Origin: Candidatus Altarchaeales archaeon WOR_SM1_86-2
GTDB taxonomy: Archaea > Altiarchaeota > Altiarchaeia > IMC4 > MCBC01
NCBI GenBank assembly: GCA_001723855.1
Contig: MCBC01000123.1
Coordinates: 1-5,040, forward strand
Length of the DNA: 5,040 bases
Reading direction: 5' to 3'
The notes under the pieces are model-generated. The model made no database searches, was not told where the DNA came from, and saw nothing but the letters and a program-made list of their open reading frames with translations. A program made the translations under genes and the position numbers. Position 1 is the first letter of the stretch, and each line of letters begins with the position of its first letter. Positions 1-5,040 of the stretch are shown one piece after another.

Positions 1-1859
1 ACCCTCCTCATGATCTTGCCGCTTCTCGTTTTCGGCAGGGTGTTGACCTGGACCATTTCCCCTATGACCGCAATAGGTCCCAACTCGCCTCTAACCTGCT
101 GTTTTAACTCTTTCATCAACTCCCCGGTAAGCTCGTAACCATGCTTCAGTATTATAAACGCCTTTATAACTTCCCCTTTTATCGGATCCGGCTTTCCAAT
201 TACCGCCGCCTCGGCAACCGCATTGTGTGAAACGAATGCTGATTCGACCTCGCTTGTCCCCAGACGGTGTCCCGCTATCTTCAAAACATCATCCGATCTT
301 CCCTGTATCCAGAAATACCCGTCCTCGTCGATTCTTGCAACATCCCCCGCACAATAAACGTCTCCCGGGACAACGGTCCAGTACGTGCTTATGTACCTGT
401 CCGGGTTTTTATAAATGGTCCTGAGCATTGCAGGCCATGGGGTCTTAATGATCAGGTGCCCCCCGTTTCCCACTGGCACGGGGTTTCCTTCCTTGTCAAC
501 AACTTCCGCTTCTATCCCGGGAAGTGGTTTTGTCGCGGACCCTGGTTTCAGGGGGGTTGTGGGCATCGGGGAAATCATAAATGTCCCGGTTTCCGTCTGC
601 CACCAGGTATCAATTACAGGCAATTTTTCTTTTCCAACATTTTTATAGTACCACATCCATGCTTCCGGGTTTATCGGCTCCCCGACGGTCCCCAGTATTC
701 TAAGCGTCGATAGATCATAACGGTTAGGGTACTCTTCACCAAATCTCATCAGGTGCCTTATGGCAGTTGGCGCGGTATAGAATTGGGTGACGCCGTATTT
801 TTCAACAACGCTCCACCACACACCCGGATCCGGGTAGTCGGGAGCCCCTTCAAACACAATGGTTGTCGTTCCAAGAAGCAGCGGACCATATACTATATAA
901 CTGTGCCCGGTAACCCACCCGATATCTGCGGTACACCACCATATGTCACCGTCATGGATGTCAAATACATCCCCCAGGGTGGTCGCCGTGCCGACCATAT
1001 ATCCGCCGTTCGTATGCAAAACACCTTTCGGCTTCCCCGTGCTTCCGGAAGTATACAGTATATAAAGCGGATCCTCCGCATCCATCACCTCCGCTTCGCA
1101 TTCCTCGGATTCATCCTTTATTAACTCGTCATAGAGCACCTCTTTACCGTCCGAACCTGGCATTTTTACGGGATTCCCCATGTGCTTCACCACTACAGTC
1201 ATTTCAACGGTCGGGCACCTAAGAACAGCCTTATCAGAAACCTTTTTCAGATCAATGATGCGTCCTCTGCGGGCTGTTCCGTCTGCCGTTATCAGGACCT
1301 TGGCTTCCGCGTCGTTTATTCTCCCGGCAAGCGCTCCCTCGCTGAATCCCGCGTAAACAACGCTGTGCACCGCACCTATCTTGGCGCAGGCAAGCATTGA
1401 AACCACAAGTTCAGGGCACATCGGAAGATACATCGCAACCCTGTCTCCTTTTTCGACGCCAAGCCGTTTCAGAGCGTTTGCCATCCTGTTGACCTCCCCG
1501 TACAACTCATGGTATGTGAACTTTTTTTCATCACCTCTTTCATTTACATACAAAACCGCAACCTGATCCCTTCTGGGGGTGTTCACCCACCTGTCAACGG
1601 CGTTGTATGTGATATTCGTTTTCCCTCCGACAAACCATTTATAGAACGGTTTACCTGTGTCGTCCAAGACCTTATCCCATTTCTCAAACCATTCAAAATT
1701 CCCTGCTTTTTTTCCCCAGTATCTTTCTATATCCCTTCCTTTCTCCAGTTCCCCGTTCCAGTCTTTTACATTTGCCCTTTCAATCACCTCCTTTCTGGGG
1801 CGAAACACCCGCTCCTCCATAAGCAAGACATCAGTGTCTTTAACAATTTCATCCGTCAT
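1..1859 (-). CDS. acs: Acetyl-CoA synthetase, AMP-forming (3' end cut by window edge)
   Basis: The enzyme converts acetate, ATP and CoA to acetyl-CoA, AMP and PPi in the cytoplasm. The minus strand reads open from ATG 1859 to the left edge, giving 619 residues; the stop lies outside the window. Seen: the P-loop [11 protein letters not shown] (269-279), GWVTGHS (314-320), VGEP (392-395), DTWWQTETG (417-425), the AGD and [14 protein letters not shown] hinge region (504-524), [11 protein letters not shown] (530-540) and [11 protein letters not shown] (609-619). By alignment from memory with Salmonella Acs, the acetate-pocket residues V310, T311, V386 and W414 correspond to V316, T317, V392 and W420, arguing for acetate over longer acids. 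K615 matches K609, the catalytic lysine regulated by acetylation. Family members are about 630-660 aa, so only the last tens of residues are missing. The N-terminal ACAS_N region is complete. No frameshift is seen. Whether it serves acetoclastic catabolism or acetate assimilation cannot be told here. Confidence 0.97.
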   Translation of the reverse strand, partial: MTDEIVKDTDVLLMEERVFRPRKEVIERANVKDWNGELEKGRDIERYWGKKAGNFEWFEKWDKVLDDTGKPFYKWFVGGKTNITYNAVDRWVNTPRRDQVAVLYVNERGDEKKFTYHELYGEVNRMANALKRLGVEKGDRVAMYLPMCPELVVSMLACAKIGAVHSVVYAGFSEGALAGRINDAEAKVLITADGTARRGRIIDLKKVSDKAVLRCPTVEMTVVVKHMGNPVKMPGSDGKEVLYDELIKDESEECEAEVMDAEDPLYILYTSGSTGKPKGVLHTNGGYMVGTATTLGDVFDIHDGDIWWCTADIGWVTGHSYIVYGPLLLGTTTIVFEGAPDYPDPGVWWSVVEKYGVTQFYTAPTAIRHLMRFGEEYPNRYDLSTLRILGTVGEPINPEAWMWYYKNVGKEKLPVIDTWWQTETGTFMISPMPTTPLKPGSATKPLPGIEAEVVDKEGNPVPVGNGGHLIIKTPWPAMLRTIYKNPDRYISTYWTVVPGDVYCAGDVARIDEDGYFWIQGRSDDVLKIAGHRLGTSEVESAFVSHNAVAEAAVIGKPDPIKGEVIKAFIILKHGYELTGELMKELKQQVRGELGPIAVIGEMVQVNTLPKTRSGKIMRR

Positions 1860-1929
1860 TTTTAATTTTTTTATTAAATGAAAATTACTTATATGCCCAT
1901 ATGTTAATAAGGATTACATAAAAATAAAA
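1860..1929. promoter_or_regulatory. Divergent archaeal-type promoter region between acs and the ZIP gene
   Basis: This 70-nt gap is very AT-rich compared with the flanking genes. On the minus strand the TATA-like CATATAAG (1895-1888) ends 28 nt before the acs ATG, so transcription would start within a few bases of the ATG, giving a very short leader. For the plus-strand ZIP gene, the same CTTATATG (1888-1895) or the nearer TTAATAA (1904-1910) could serve; the latter would give an almost leaderless message starting at GTG 1930. No Shine-Dalgarno sequence is seen before either start. The centre contains the dyad ATATG-CC-CATAT (1891-1902). The TATA assignments are pattern-based and not proven. 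Confidence 0.6.
1891..1902. repeat. Small inverted repeat ATATG-CC-CATAT in the divergent promoter
   Basis: Two perfect 5-bp arms surround a CC centre and overlap the TATA-like box shared by the divergent acs and ZIP genes. It may be a bidirectional TATA element or the half-sites of a small regulator. It is short and AT-rich, so chance is a fair alternative. Confidence 0.4.
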
Positions 1930-2700
1930 GTGGACAGCGTGTTGTTATGGATACTGGGAAGCACATTTTTAGTCAGTCTGATATCGTTTGTCGGGGTATT
2001 AACATTAGTTTTAAAAGAAAAATTACTGGGTAAGATTCTCCTGATCCTCGTGGCTTTATCTGCAGGGGCATTAATAGGGGGGGCATTTCTGCACTTGCTG
2101 CCGGAGGCGATTATTGAGGTGGGCGGCAGCGCAGATGCTGTTCTGAATATATTCTTGTATTTGCTTTTTGGTTTCTGCCTTTTCTTTGTCCTGGAGCAGT
2201 TCATCAGCTGGCACCATCACCACGGCAGCCATGATGAAGAATGCGGGATAAAACCGTTTTCCTACCTGATCCTAATTTCCGATGGGATACATAATTTCAT
2301 TGACGGTTTGATTATAGCAGGAAGTTTTGCGGTTAACCCTGCGGTTGGAGTGGTCACCACCCTGGCGGTAGCGTTACACGAAATCCCCCAGGAGCTGGGC
2401 GACTTCGGGGTTCTTGTTTACGGCGGTTTTGATAAAGCCAGGGCGCTGCTCCTTAACTTTGTATCGGGATTGACGGCGATTTTCGGCGGAATTGCAGGGT
2501 ATTTCCTCTACACCTGGATAGAGGGCTCAATCGTCTACCTTCTGCCTTTCGCAGCAGGACATTTCATCTATATAGCCTCCTCGGACCTGATCCCTGAAAT
2601 CAAGCACAAAGAAAATCTTAAAAAATCGTTGATACACTTTGCCGTATTTTTAATTGGAATAGGACTTATGTTGGCGATGAAAATAATATTTGCGGATTAA
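1930..2700 (+). CDS. ZIP-family divalent metal transporter
   Basis: Predicted inner-membrane protein of 256 aa that would bring Zn2+ or another divalent metal (Fe2+, Mn2+) into the cytoplasm. Eight hydrophobic segments can be read at roughly 4-28, 36-60, 68-92, 112-134, 139-165, 170-194, 201-223 and 233-254, the ZIP topology. TM4 carries SDGIHNFIDG (H121, N122, D125) and TM5 carries HEIPQELGD (150-158), the paired metal-site motifs; TM7 has AAGHFIYIASSDLIPE (208-223), also typical. The TM3-TM4 loop is short and holds a histidine cluster (H95-H98, H101) with nearby acidic residues and C105. The HEXPxEXGD form of TM5 resembles the LIV-1/KE4 branch of ZIPs. Start is GTG 1930: there is no ATG near the N-terminus and TM1 begins almost at once. 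No Shine-Dalgarno precedes it, fitting a leaderless or short-leader message. The radical SAM gene follows after 13 nt. The metal specificity is not readable from sequence. Confidence 0.93.
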   Translation: MDSVLLWILGSTFLVSLISFVGVLTLVLKEKLLGKILLILVALSAGALIGGAFLHLLPEAIIEVGGSADAVLNIFLYLLFGFCLFFVLEQFISWHHHHGSHDEECGIKPFSYLILISDGIHNFIDGLIIAGSFAVNPAVGVVTTLAVALHEIPQELGDFGVLVYGGFDKARALLLNFVSGLTAIFGGIAGYFLYTWIEGSIVYLLPFAAGHFIYIASSDLIPEIKHKENLKKSLIHFAVFLIGIGLMLAMKIIFAD

Positions 2701-2704
2701 AATT

Positions 2705-2710
2705 GGTGAT
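2705..2710 (+). promoter_or_regulatory. Archaeal Shine-Dalgarno GGTGAT before the activase gene
   Basis: GGTGAT is complementary to the archaeal 16S rRNA 3' end and lies 3 nt before ATG 2714. It decides the start of the radical SAM gene against the in-frame ATG at 2690, which overlaps the ZIP stop codon. It also supports translation from a message shared with the ZIP gene. Confidence 0.75.
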
Positions 2711-2713
2711 AAG

Positions 2714-3469
2714 ATGAAAATAAATTTTGCCGGCATAGTTGATCATTCAACCATAGATTACCCTGGAAAAATCTCGGCGGTGGTTTATCTGTGCGGCTGC
2801 CCGTACAGATGCCCGTGGTGCCAGAACCCGGAACTTGTCCTGGAAGATGAGAGCGTATGCATGAAGGTGGATCCGGATGAGATAATTGAGCAGTTGAAAG
2901 AGAATTTTTTGCTTGACTCCGTATGCATCACCGGGGGCGAGCCATTGATGCAGCCGTCAACGCTTGACCTCTTGAAGAAAATAAAGAAGGAAACCAACCT
3001 TTTGCTAAAGATAGATCACAACGGATATTTTCCTGAAAGATTAAAAAAAGCCCTGCCTTATCTGGATTTTCTCACAACGGACATAAAGGCACCGCTTGAT
3101 GAAAGGTACGGGAAAGCGATCGGTTTGCCGGACCGCTGGGAGGAAGTTGTTGAAAGGGTAAAAGAAAGTAACGAGATTCTAAAGAACTGGGAGGGTAAAA
3201 AAGAAGCTCGCACAACCATTGTCCCCGGTTTGGTTGAAACTTTAAATGATGTGATTGCAATTTCAAAAGTTGTTGGTGACGTGGGTTTTGAAATCTACAC
3301 CCTGCAGCAATTCCGCCCGGAAAAAACGCTGGATCCGGGATTTAAATTTGTTAGAAGCCCGGGTCTTGAAAAAATGCAGGGACTCGGTAGAGAAGCAAAG
3401 AAATACCTGCCGGATATAAAGGTGCAGATCGTTACACGGGAGAGGGGGTTTGAGGAGATTACGGTTTAA
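2714..3469 (+). CDS. Radical SAM activase, anaerobic ribonucleotide reductase activating type (NrdG2-like)
   Basis: Predicted 251-aa cytoplasmic [4Fe-4S] enzyme that cleaves S-adenosylmethionine to a 5'-deoxyadenosyl radical and installs a glycyl radical on a partner, most likely class III ribonucleotide reductase. Seen: the N-terminal GIVDHSTIDYPGK (7-19) typical of this activase branch; the cluster motif CPYRCPWC with C29, C33 and C36; the SAM-binding GGEP (74-77); KIDHNG (99-104), where relatives I know usually read DTNG; TTDIKAPLDERY (121-132); and RTTIVPGLV (166-174). There is no extra ferredoxin insert, unlike longer glycyl-radical activases. ATG 2714 is chosen over ATG 2690 because GGTGAT sits just upstream and the longer start overlaps the ZIP stop. 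The neighbours are the ZIP gene 13 nt upstream and the ferredoxin-FTR fusion 36 nt downstream. A pyruvate formate-lyase-type activase is the main alternative; no glycyl-radical enzyme is in the window to settle the partner. Confidence 0.85.
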   Translation: MKINFAGIVDHSTIDYPGKISAVVYLCGCPYRCPWCQNPELVLEDESVCMKVDPDEIIEQLKENFLLDSVCITGGEPLMQPSTLDLLKKIKKETNLLLKIDHNGYFPERLKKALPYLDFLTTDIKAPLDERYGKAIGLPDRWEEVVERVKESNEILKNWEGKKEARTTIVPGLVETLNDVIAISKVVGDVGFEIYTLQQFRPEKTLDPGFKFVRSPGLEKMQGLGREAKKYLPDIKVQIVTRERGFEEITV

Positions 3470-3505
3470 CTTATTTTTTAGTCTTAATTCTTAATTTTAA
3501 TTAAA
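3470..3505 (+). promoter_or_regulatory. AT-rich gap: likely T-run terminator and promoter for the ferredoxin-FTR gene
   Basis: The gap begins with a T-rich tract (ATTTTTTA, 3472-3479) that could stop transcription of the activase gene in the archaeal U-run manner. The same tract lies about 27-34 nt before ATG 3506 and could be the TATA box of the next gene. A tandem CTTAATT repeat (3483-3489, 3490-3496) and the dyad TTAATT-TT-AATTAA (3491-3504) fill the rest up to the start codon. No Shine-Dalgarno is visible. Terminator and promoter roles are both inferred from base composition and spacing. Confidence 0.4.
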
Positions 3506-3943
3506 ATGGTACGGGTTGATAAAGAAAAATGCACAGGATGTGGAAAATGTGTTGAAGTCTGCGGTTTTGACGCCCTTAGACTGGAGGGGGGGAAGGTTGT
3601 TGCGGATGATGAGAAATGCATTAATTGCGATATGTGCGCCGGGCACTGCCCCGTAAATGCTATGTCCGCGGAGAAATCGGGCGGCAAAAAGAAAGCAGGA
3701 TTGATAAAAAAATGGGCCCGCAGTTATGCGGAAAGGAACGGATTCAGACTAAATCCGGAAAATAAGGCCGTGGATATGATCATAGAGGGTCTGATGCTCA
3801 ACGAAGAAAACCATGGGGCAAGATACTGCCCCTGCAGGATAGAAAGGGTGAAAGGGGATATATGCCCCTGTGTTTATCACAAAAAAGAGATAGAGGAGAA
3901 AGGAGAATGCCACTGTCAATTTTTTGTCGGCGGGGATCGGTAA
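3506..3943 (+). CDS. Ferredoxin fused to ferredoxin:thioredoxin reductase catalytic domain (disulfide reductase)
   Basis: A 145-aa predicted cytoplasmic iron-sulfur protein that would pass electrons from its own ferredoxin domain to a disulfide, probably of a thioredoxin or glutaredoxin-like protein. Residues 1-53 are a 2[4Fe-4S] ferredoxin with two CX2CX2CX3C sets (C9, C12, C15, C19; C38, C41, C44, C48). A lysine- and glycine-rich linker (about 55-63) leads to an FTR catalytic domain (about 65-145): a helical part with NPENKAVDMIIEGL (83-96), then CPC (108-110), CPC (120-122) and CHC (135-137). By homology to chloroplast FTR, C108, C120, C122 and C135 hold a [4Fe-4S] cluster, while C110 and C137 form the redox-active disulfide. 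Spacing between the pairs is 9 and 12 residues, against 16 and 8 in the plant enzyme. No FTR variable subunit is encoded nearby. It follows an NrdG-like activase by 36 nt, suggesting a role in supplying electrons to class III ribonucleotide reductase. Confidence 0.93.
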   Translation: MVRVDKEKCTGCGKCVEVCGFDALRLEGGKVVADDEKCINCDMCAGHCPVNAMSAEKSGGKKKAGLIKKWARSYAERNGFRLNPENKAVDMIIEGLMLNEENHGARYCPCRIERVKGDICPCVYHKKEIEEKGECHCQFFVGGDR

Positions 3944-3989
3944 GGGAAACAGGACGGCATACAAGATAATATATTTTATTAAAAAAAGG
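3944..3989 (+). promoter_or_regulatory. Short gap with TATA-like tract before the exonuclease-like gene
   Basis: This 46-nt gap includes an AT tract, ATAATATATTTTATT (3966-3980), followed by a run of A. The tract resembles an archaeal TATA box. Its spacing would place transcription start close to, or slightly after, ATG 3990, which keeps the alternative ATG 4011 open. Co-transcription with the ferredoxin-FTR gene is equally possible. Confidence 0.4.
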
Positions 3990-4532
3990 ATGATAACGCA
4001 CAGTGAAGAAATGGAATCAGATTTCAGGGGTGTGATTATTGACATAGAGACAGTGGGTGATTTTGATAACCATTACGGGGATTCCAGGCGATGTAGAAAT
4101 ATAAGACCCGTGGTATTTGGTTTTATCGACAGTGGATCACTCCAGATATATTGTGCCGAACATCCGGATGAAATTGAACGCCTGATCAGGATAATCTCGG
4201 AAACTCTGCCGGAATTAGAAAGACCGCTTTACGCATTCAACGCGAATTTTGAAATGAGTGTCCTCTTCCATACCCTGGGCAAAGAGATCCGGTTTGAAAG
4301 AGAATTGAATATAGAGAGATACGAGGGAAAGGGTGTGTGTCGCCTAGGTCTGGGGATCCCCAATTATGATGACCCGTTTAAGGATAACGGGTATGAATGC
4401 ATGAAAGCGTGGTGGGCGGGAGAATTCGATAATGTAATTGCCCACAACAGAAGCTGTCTTTTGAAAGAAAGGGATATTTTGTTAAAAAGAGGTTACAGGG
4501 AGCCAGACAAATTAAGGTTTGTTAAAGGATAG
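3990..4532 (+). CDS. DEDD/RNase H-fold 3'-5' exonuclease-like protein with altered active site
   Basis: A 180-aa predicted cytoplasmic protein, probably of the ribonuclease H-like superfamily near the PolB-exonuclease/YprB-type group. Seen: strand plus motif I VIIDIET (15-21, with D18 and E20); motif II FNANFEMSVL (83-92), where E88 takes the place of the usual Asp; and a C-terminal helix IAHNRSCLLKERDILL (150-165) resembling motif III (Y/H)NxxD but with C156 where the catalytic Asp is expected; D162 lies six residues later. The protein has five scattered cysteines (35, 55, 117, 137, 156) and no obvious zinc-binding pairs. Start 3990 is chosen because base composition changes from AT-rich to gene-like there; ATG 4011, preceded by AGTGA, would shorten the protein by seven residues, and ATG 3924 would overlap the previous gene. 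No helicase or nuclease domain is fused. The fold call is moderately secure; nuclease activity is uncertain because of the substituted residues. Confidence 0.68.
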   Translation: MITHSEEMESDFRGVIIDIETVGDFDNHYGDSRRCRNIRPVVFGFIDSGSLQIYCAEHPDEIERLIRIISETLPELERPLYAFNANFEMSVLFHTLGKEIRFERELNIERYEGKGVCRLGLGIPNYDDPFKDNGYECMKAWWAGEFDNVIAHNRSCLLKERDILLKRGYREPDKLRFVKG

Positions 4533-4605
4533 AAAGTTATGGACCTTATTTATTTAAGAAAGTTAAATTAGCTGTTTAATTAGTTTAACATTTTGATTTA
4601 GTGAA
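4533..4605 (+). promoter_or_regulatory. AT-rich gap with GTTTAA repeats before the DUF429 gene
   Basis: The 73-nt gap contains a T-rich stretch (4545-4556) that may end the upstream transcript, then a cluster of related hexamers: GTTAAA (4562-4567), GTTTAA (4574-4579) and GTTTAA (4583-4588), with the outer pair GTTAAA and TTTAAC (4584-4589) forming an inverted repeat. TTTAATTAG (4575-4583) is correctly placed to act as a TATA box for a leaderless start at ATG 4606; alternatively GTGA (4601-4604) is a weak ribosome site. Function is inferred from position only. Confidence 0.4.
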
Positions 4606-5040
4606 ATGAAAGTAGTTGGCATTGATCTTGCTGGAAATCCAAAAAATCCAACCGGGTTTTGTATTTTAAGTGTTGGGGAGAATAAAAAAATCGCTATGGC
4701 AAAGATTCTTAGGTCGGATGAAGAAATACTTGGCGAATTGAAGAAGTCGGATGCCGGTCTGGTAGCCATTGATGCCCCGCTTACGTTTAAGGGAGAAAAC
4801 AGGATGTGTGATGATGAACTGAGAATTTATGGTGCTCTGCCTCCGACACTCCGGGGAATGACAAAACTGGCTGAAAGGGGCACGAAACTTGCAGGTAAGT
4901 TAAAAAAATTAAATTTTGAGGTAATAGAGGTTTTTCCCACCGCATCCGCAAAAATCCTGGGTTTTTACGATAAAAAGGAGATTGTCATGCAGAAAAGGCT
5001 GATAAGCGCGGGCATCGGGGGTCTGGAGGACCGCATTTTA
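4606..5040 (+). CDS. DUF429 family predicted RNase H-fold nuclease (3' end cut by window edge)
   Basis: The frame is open from ATG 4606 to the right edge, giving 145 residues without a stop; family members are commonly about 200-250 aa, so the C-terminal third is missing. The sequence matches the DUF429 pattern (predicted nuclease with RNase H fold, function unproven): VGIDLAGNPKNPTG (4-17, with D7), a second strand VAIDAPL (53-59, with D56), RMCDDELR (66-73), MTKLAERG (85-92) and VIEVFPTASA (106-115). The acidic residues D7 and D56, with E108 after the third strand, are candidates for a metal site. No signal peptide or membrane segment is visible. The upstream neighbour is the exonuclease-like protein, 73 nt away, probably with a separate promoter between. 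No partner gene that would reveal the substrate is seen. Confidence 0.85.
   Translation, partial: MKVVGIDLAGNPKNPTGFCILSVGENKKIAMAKILRSDEEILGELKKSDAGLVAIDAPLTFKGENRMCDDELRIYGALPPTLRGMTKLAERGTKLAGKLKKLNFEVIEVFPTASAKILGFYDKKEIVMQKRLISAGIGGLEDRIL

Noticed and set aside
227..1865. Several plus-strand open frames of 61-148 codons and a short minus-strand frame (893-1081) across the left third
   Set aside because: They lie in other frames of the acetyl-CoA synthetase gene, whose full-length minus-strand frame contains every family motif. Their translations are low-complexity and match no family I recognise.
1914..2204. Minus-strand open frame of 96 codons
   Set aside because: It is antisense to the start of the ZIP gene, has a basic Asn/Thr/Lys-rich translation without motifs, and occupies the divergent promoter.
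2211..2235. His-rich stretch as a possible separate metal-binding peptide or tag-like insertion
   Set aside because: It falls in the TM3-TM4 loop of the ZIP transporter, where histidine-rich segments are normal for the family.
2690..2713. Longer start for the radical SAM activase at ATG 2690
   Set aside because: It overlaps the ZIP stop codon, adds eight residues without family similarity, and would place the GGTGAT ribosome site inside the gene instead of before ATG 2714.
3924..3989. Longer start for the exonuclease-like gene at ATG 3924
   Set aside because: It overlaps the ferredoxin-FTR gene by 20 nt, and its extra residues come from the AT-rich gap that looks like promoter sequence.
2785..4045. 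Minus-strand open frames of 64-98 codons under the activase and ferredoxin-FTR genes
   Set aside because: All are antisense shadows of strongly supported plus-strand genes and show no domain motifs.
4563..4769. Minus-strand open frame of 68 codons
   Set aside because: It is antisense to the start of the DUF429 gene, whose plus-strand frame carries the conserved family motifs.

Overview
The window looks archaeal, most likely from an anaerobic euryarchaeon such as a methanogen, an ANME-type relative or an Archaeoglobus-like organism. This is inferred from gene content and signals, and the exact lineage cannot be read from the sequence. The supporting signs are: very AT-rich gaps with TATA-like boxes about 25-35 nt before start codons and no bacterial -35/-10 pairs; one clear GGTGAT Shine-Dalgarno only at an operon-internal start; and a gene set (oxygen-sensitive radical SAM activase, ferredoxin fused to an FTR catalytic domain, DUF429) typical of anaerobic archaea.

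Layout. Bases 1-1859 (minus strand) carry an AMP-forming acetyl-CoA synthetase that lacks only its last residues, because the gene runs off the left edge just after the catalytic lysine motif. A 70-nt AT-rich divergent promoter region (1860-1929) separates it from a plus-strand run of five genes: a ZIP-family metal transporter (1930-2700); a radical SAM activase of the anaerobic ribonucleotide reductase type (2714-3469); a 145-aa fusion of a 2[4Fe-4S] ferredoxin and a ferredoxin:thioredoxin reductase catalytic domain (3506-3943); a DEDD/RNase H-fold exonuclease-like protein with an altered active site (3990-4532); and a DUF429 RNase H-fold protein running off the right edge (4606 onward).

How the genes may work together. 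The acetyl-CoA synthetase activates acetate and is transcribed away from the rest. The ZIP gene and the activase lie 13 nt apart and probably share a transcript. The activase and the ferredoxin-FTR fusion make functional sense together: class III ribonucleotide reductases need a glycyl-radical activase, and the Methanosarcina-type enzyme also receives electrons through a redoxin reduced by an FTR-family ferredoxin:disulfide reductase. The reductase itself (nrdD) and the redoxin are not in the window, so this link is inferred. The last two genes are unrelated in sequence, but both are assigned to the RNase H-like fold.

The most interesting items are the fused ferredoxin-FTR protein with non-plant cysteine spacing, its position next to an NrdG-like activase, and the exonuclease-like protein with Cys where the last catalytic Asp is expected. 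No RNA genes, CRISPR arrays, insertion sequences or prophage genes were seen.
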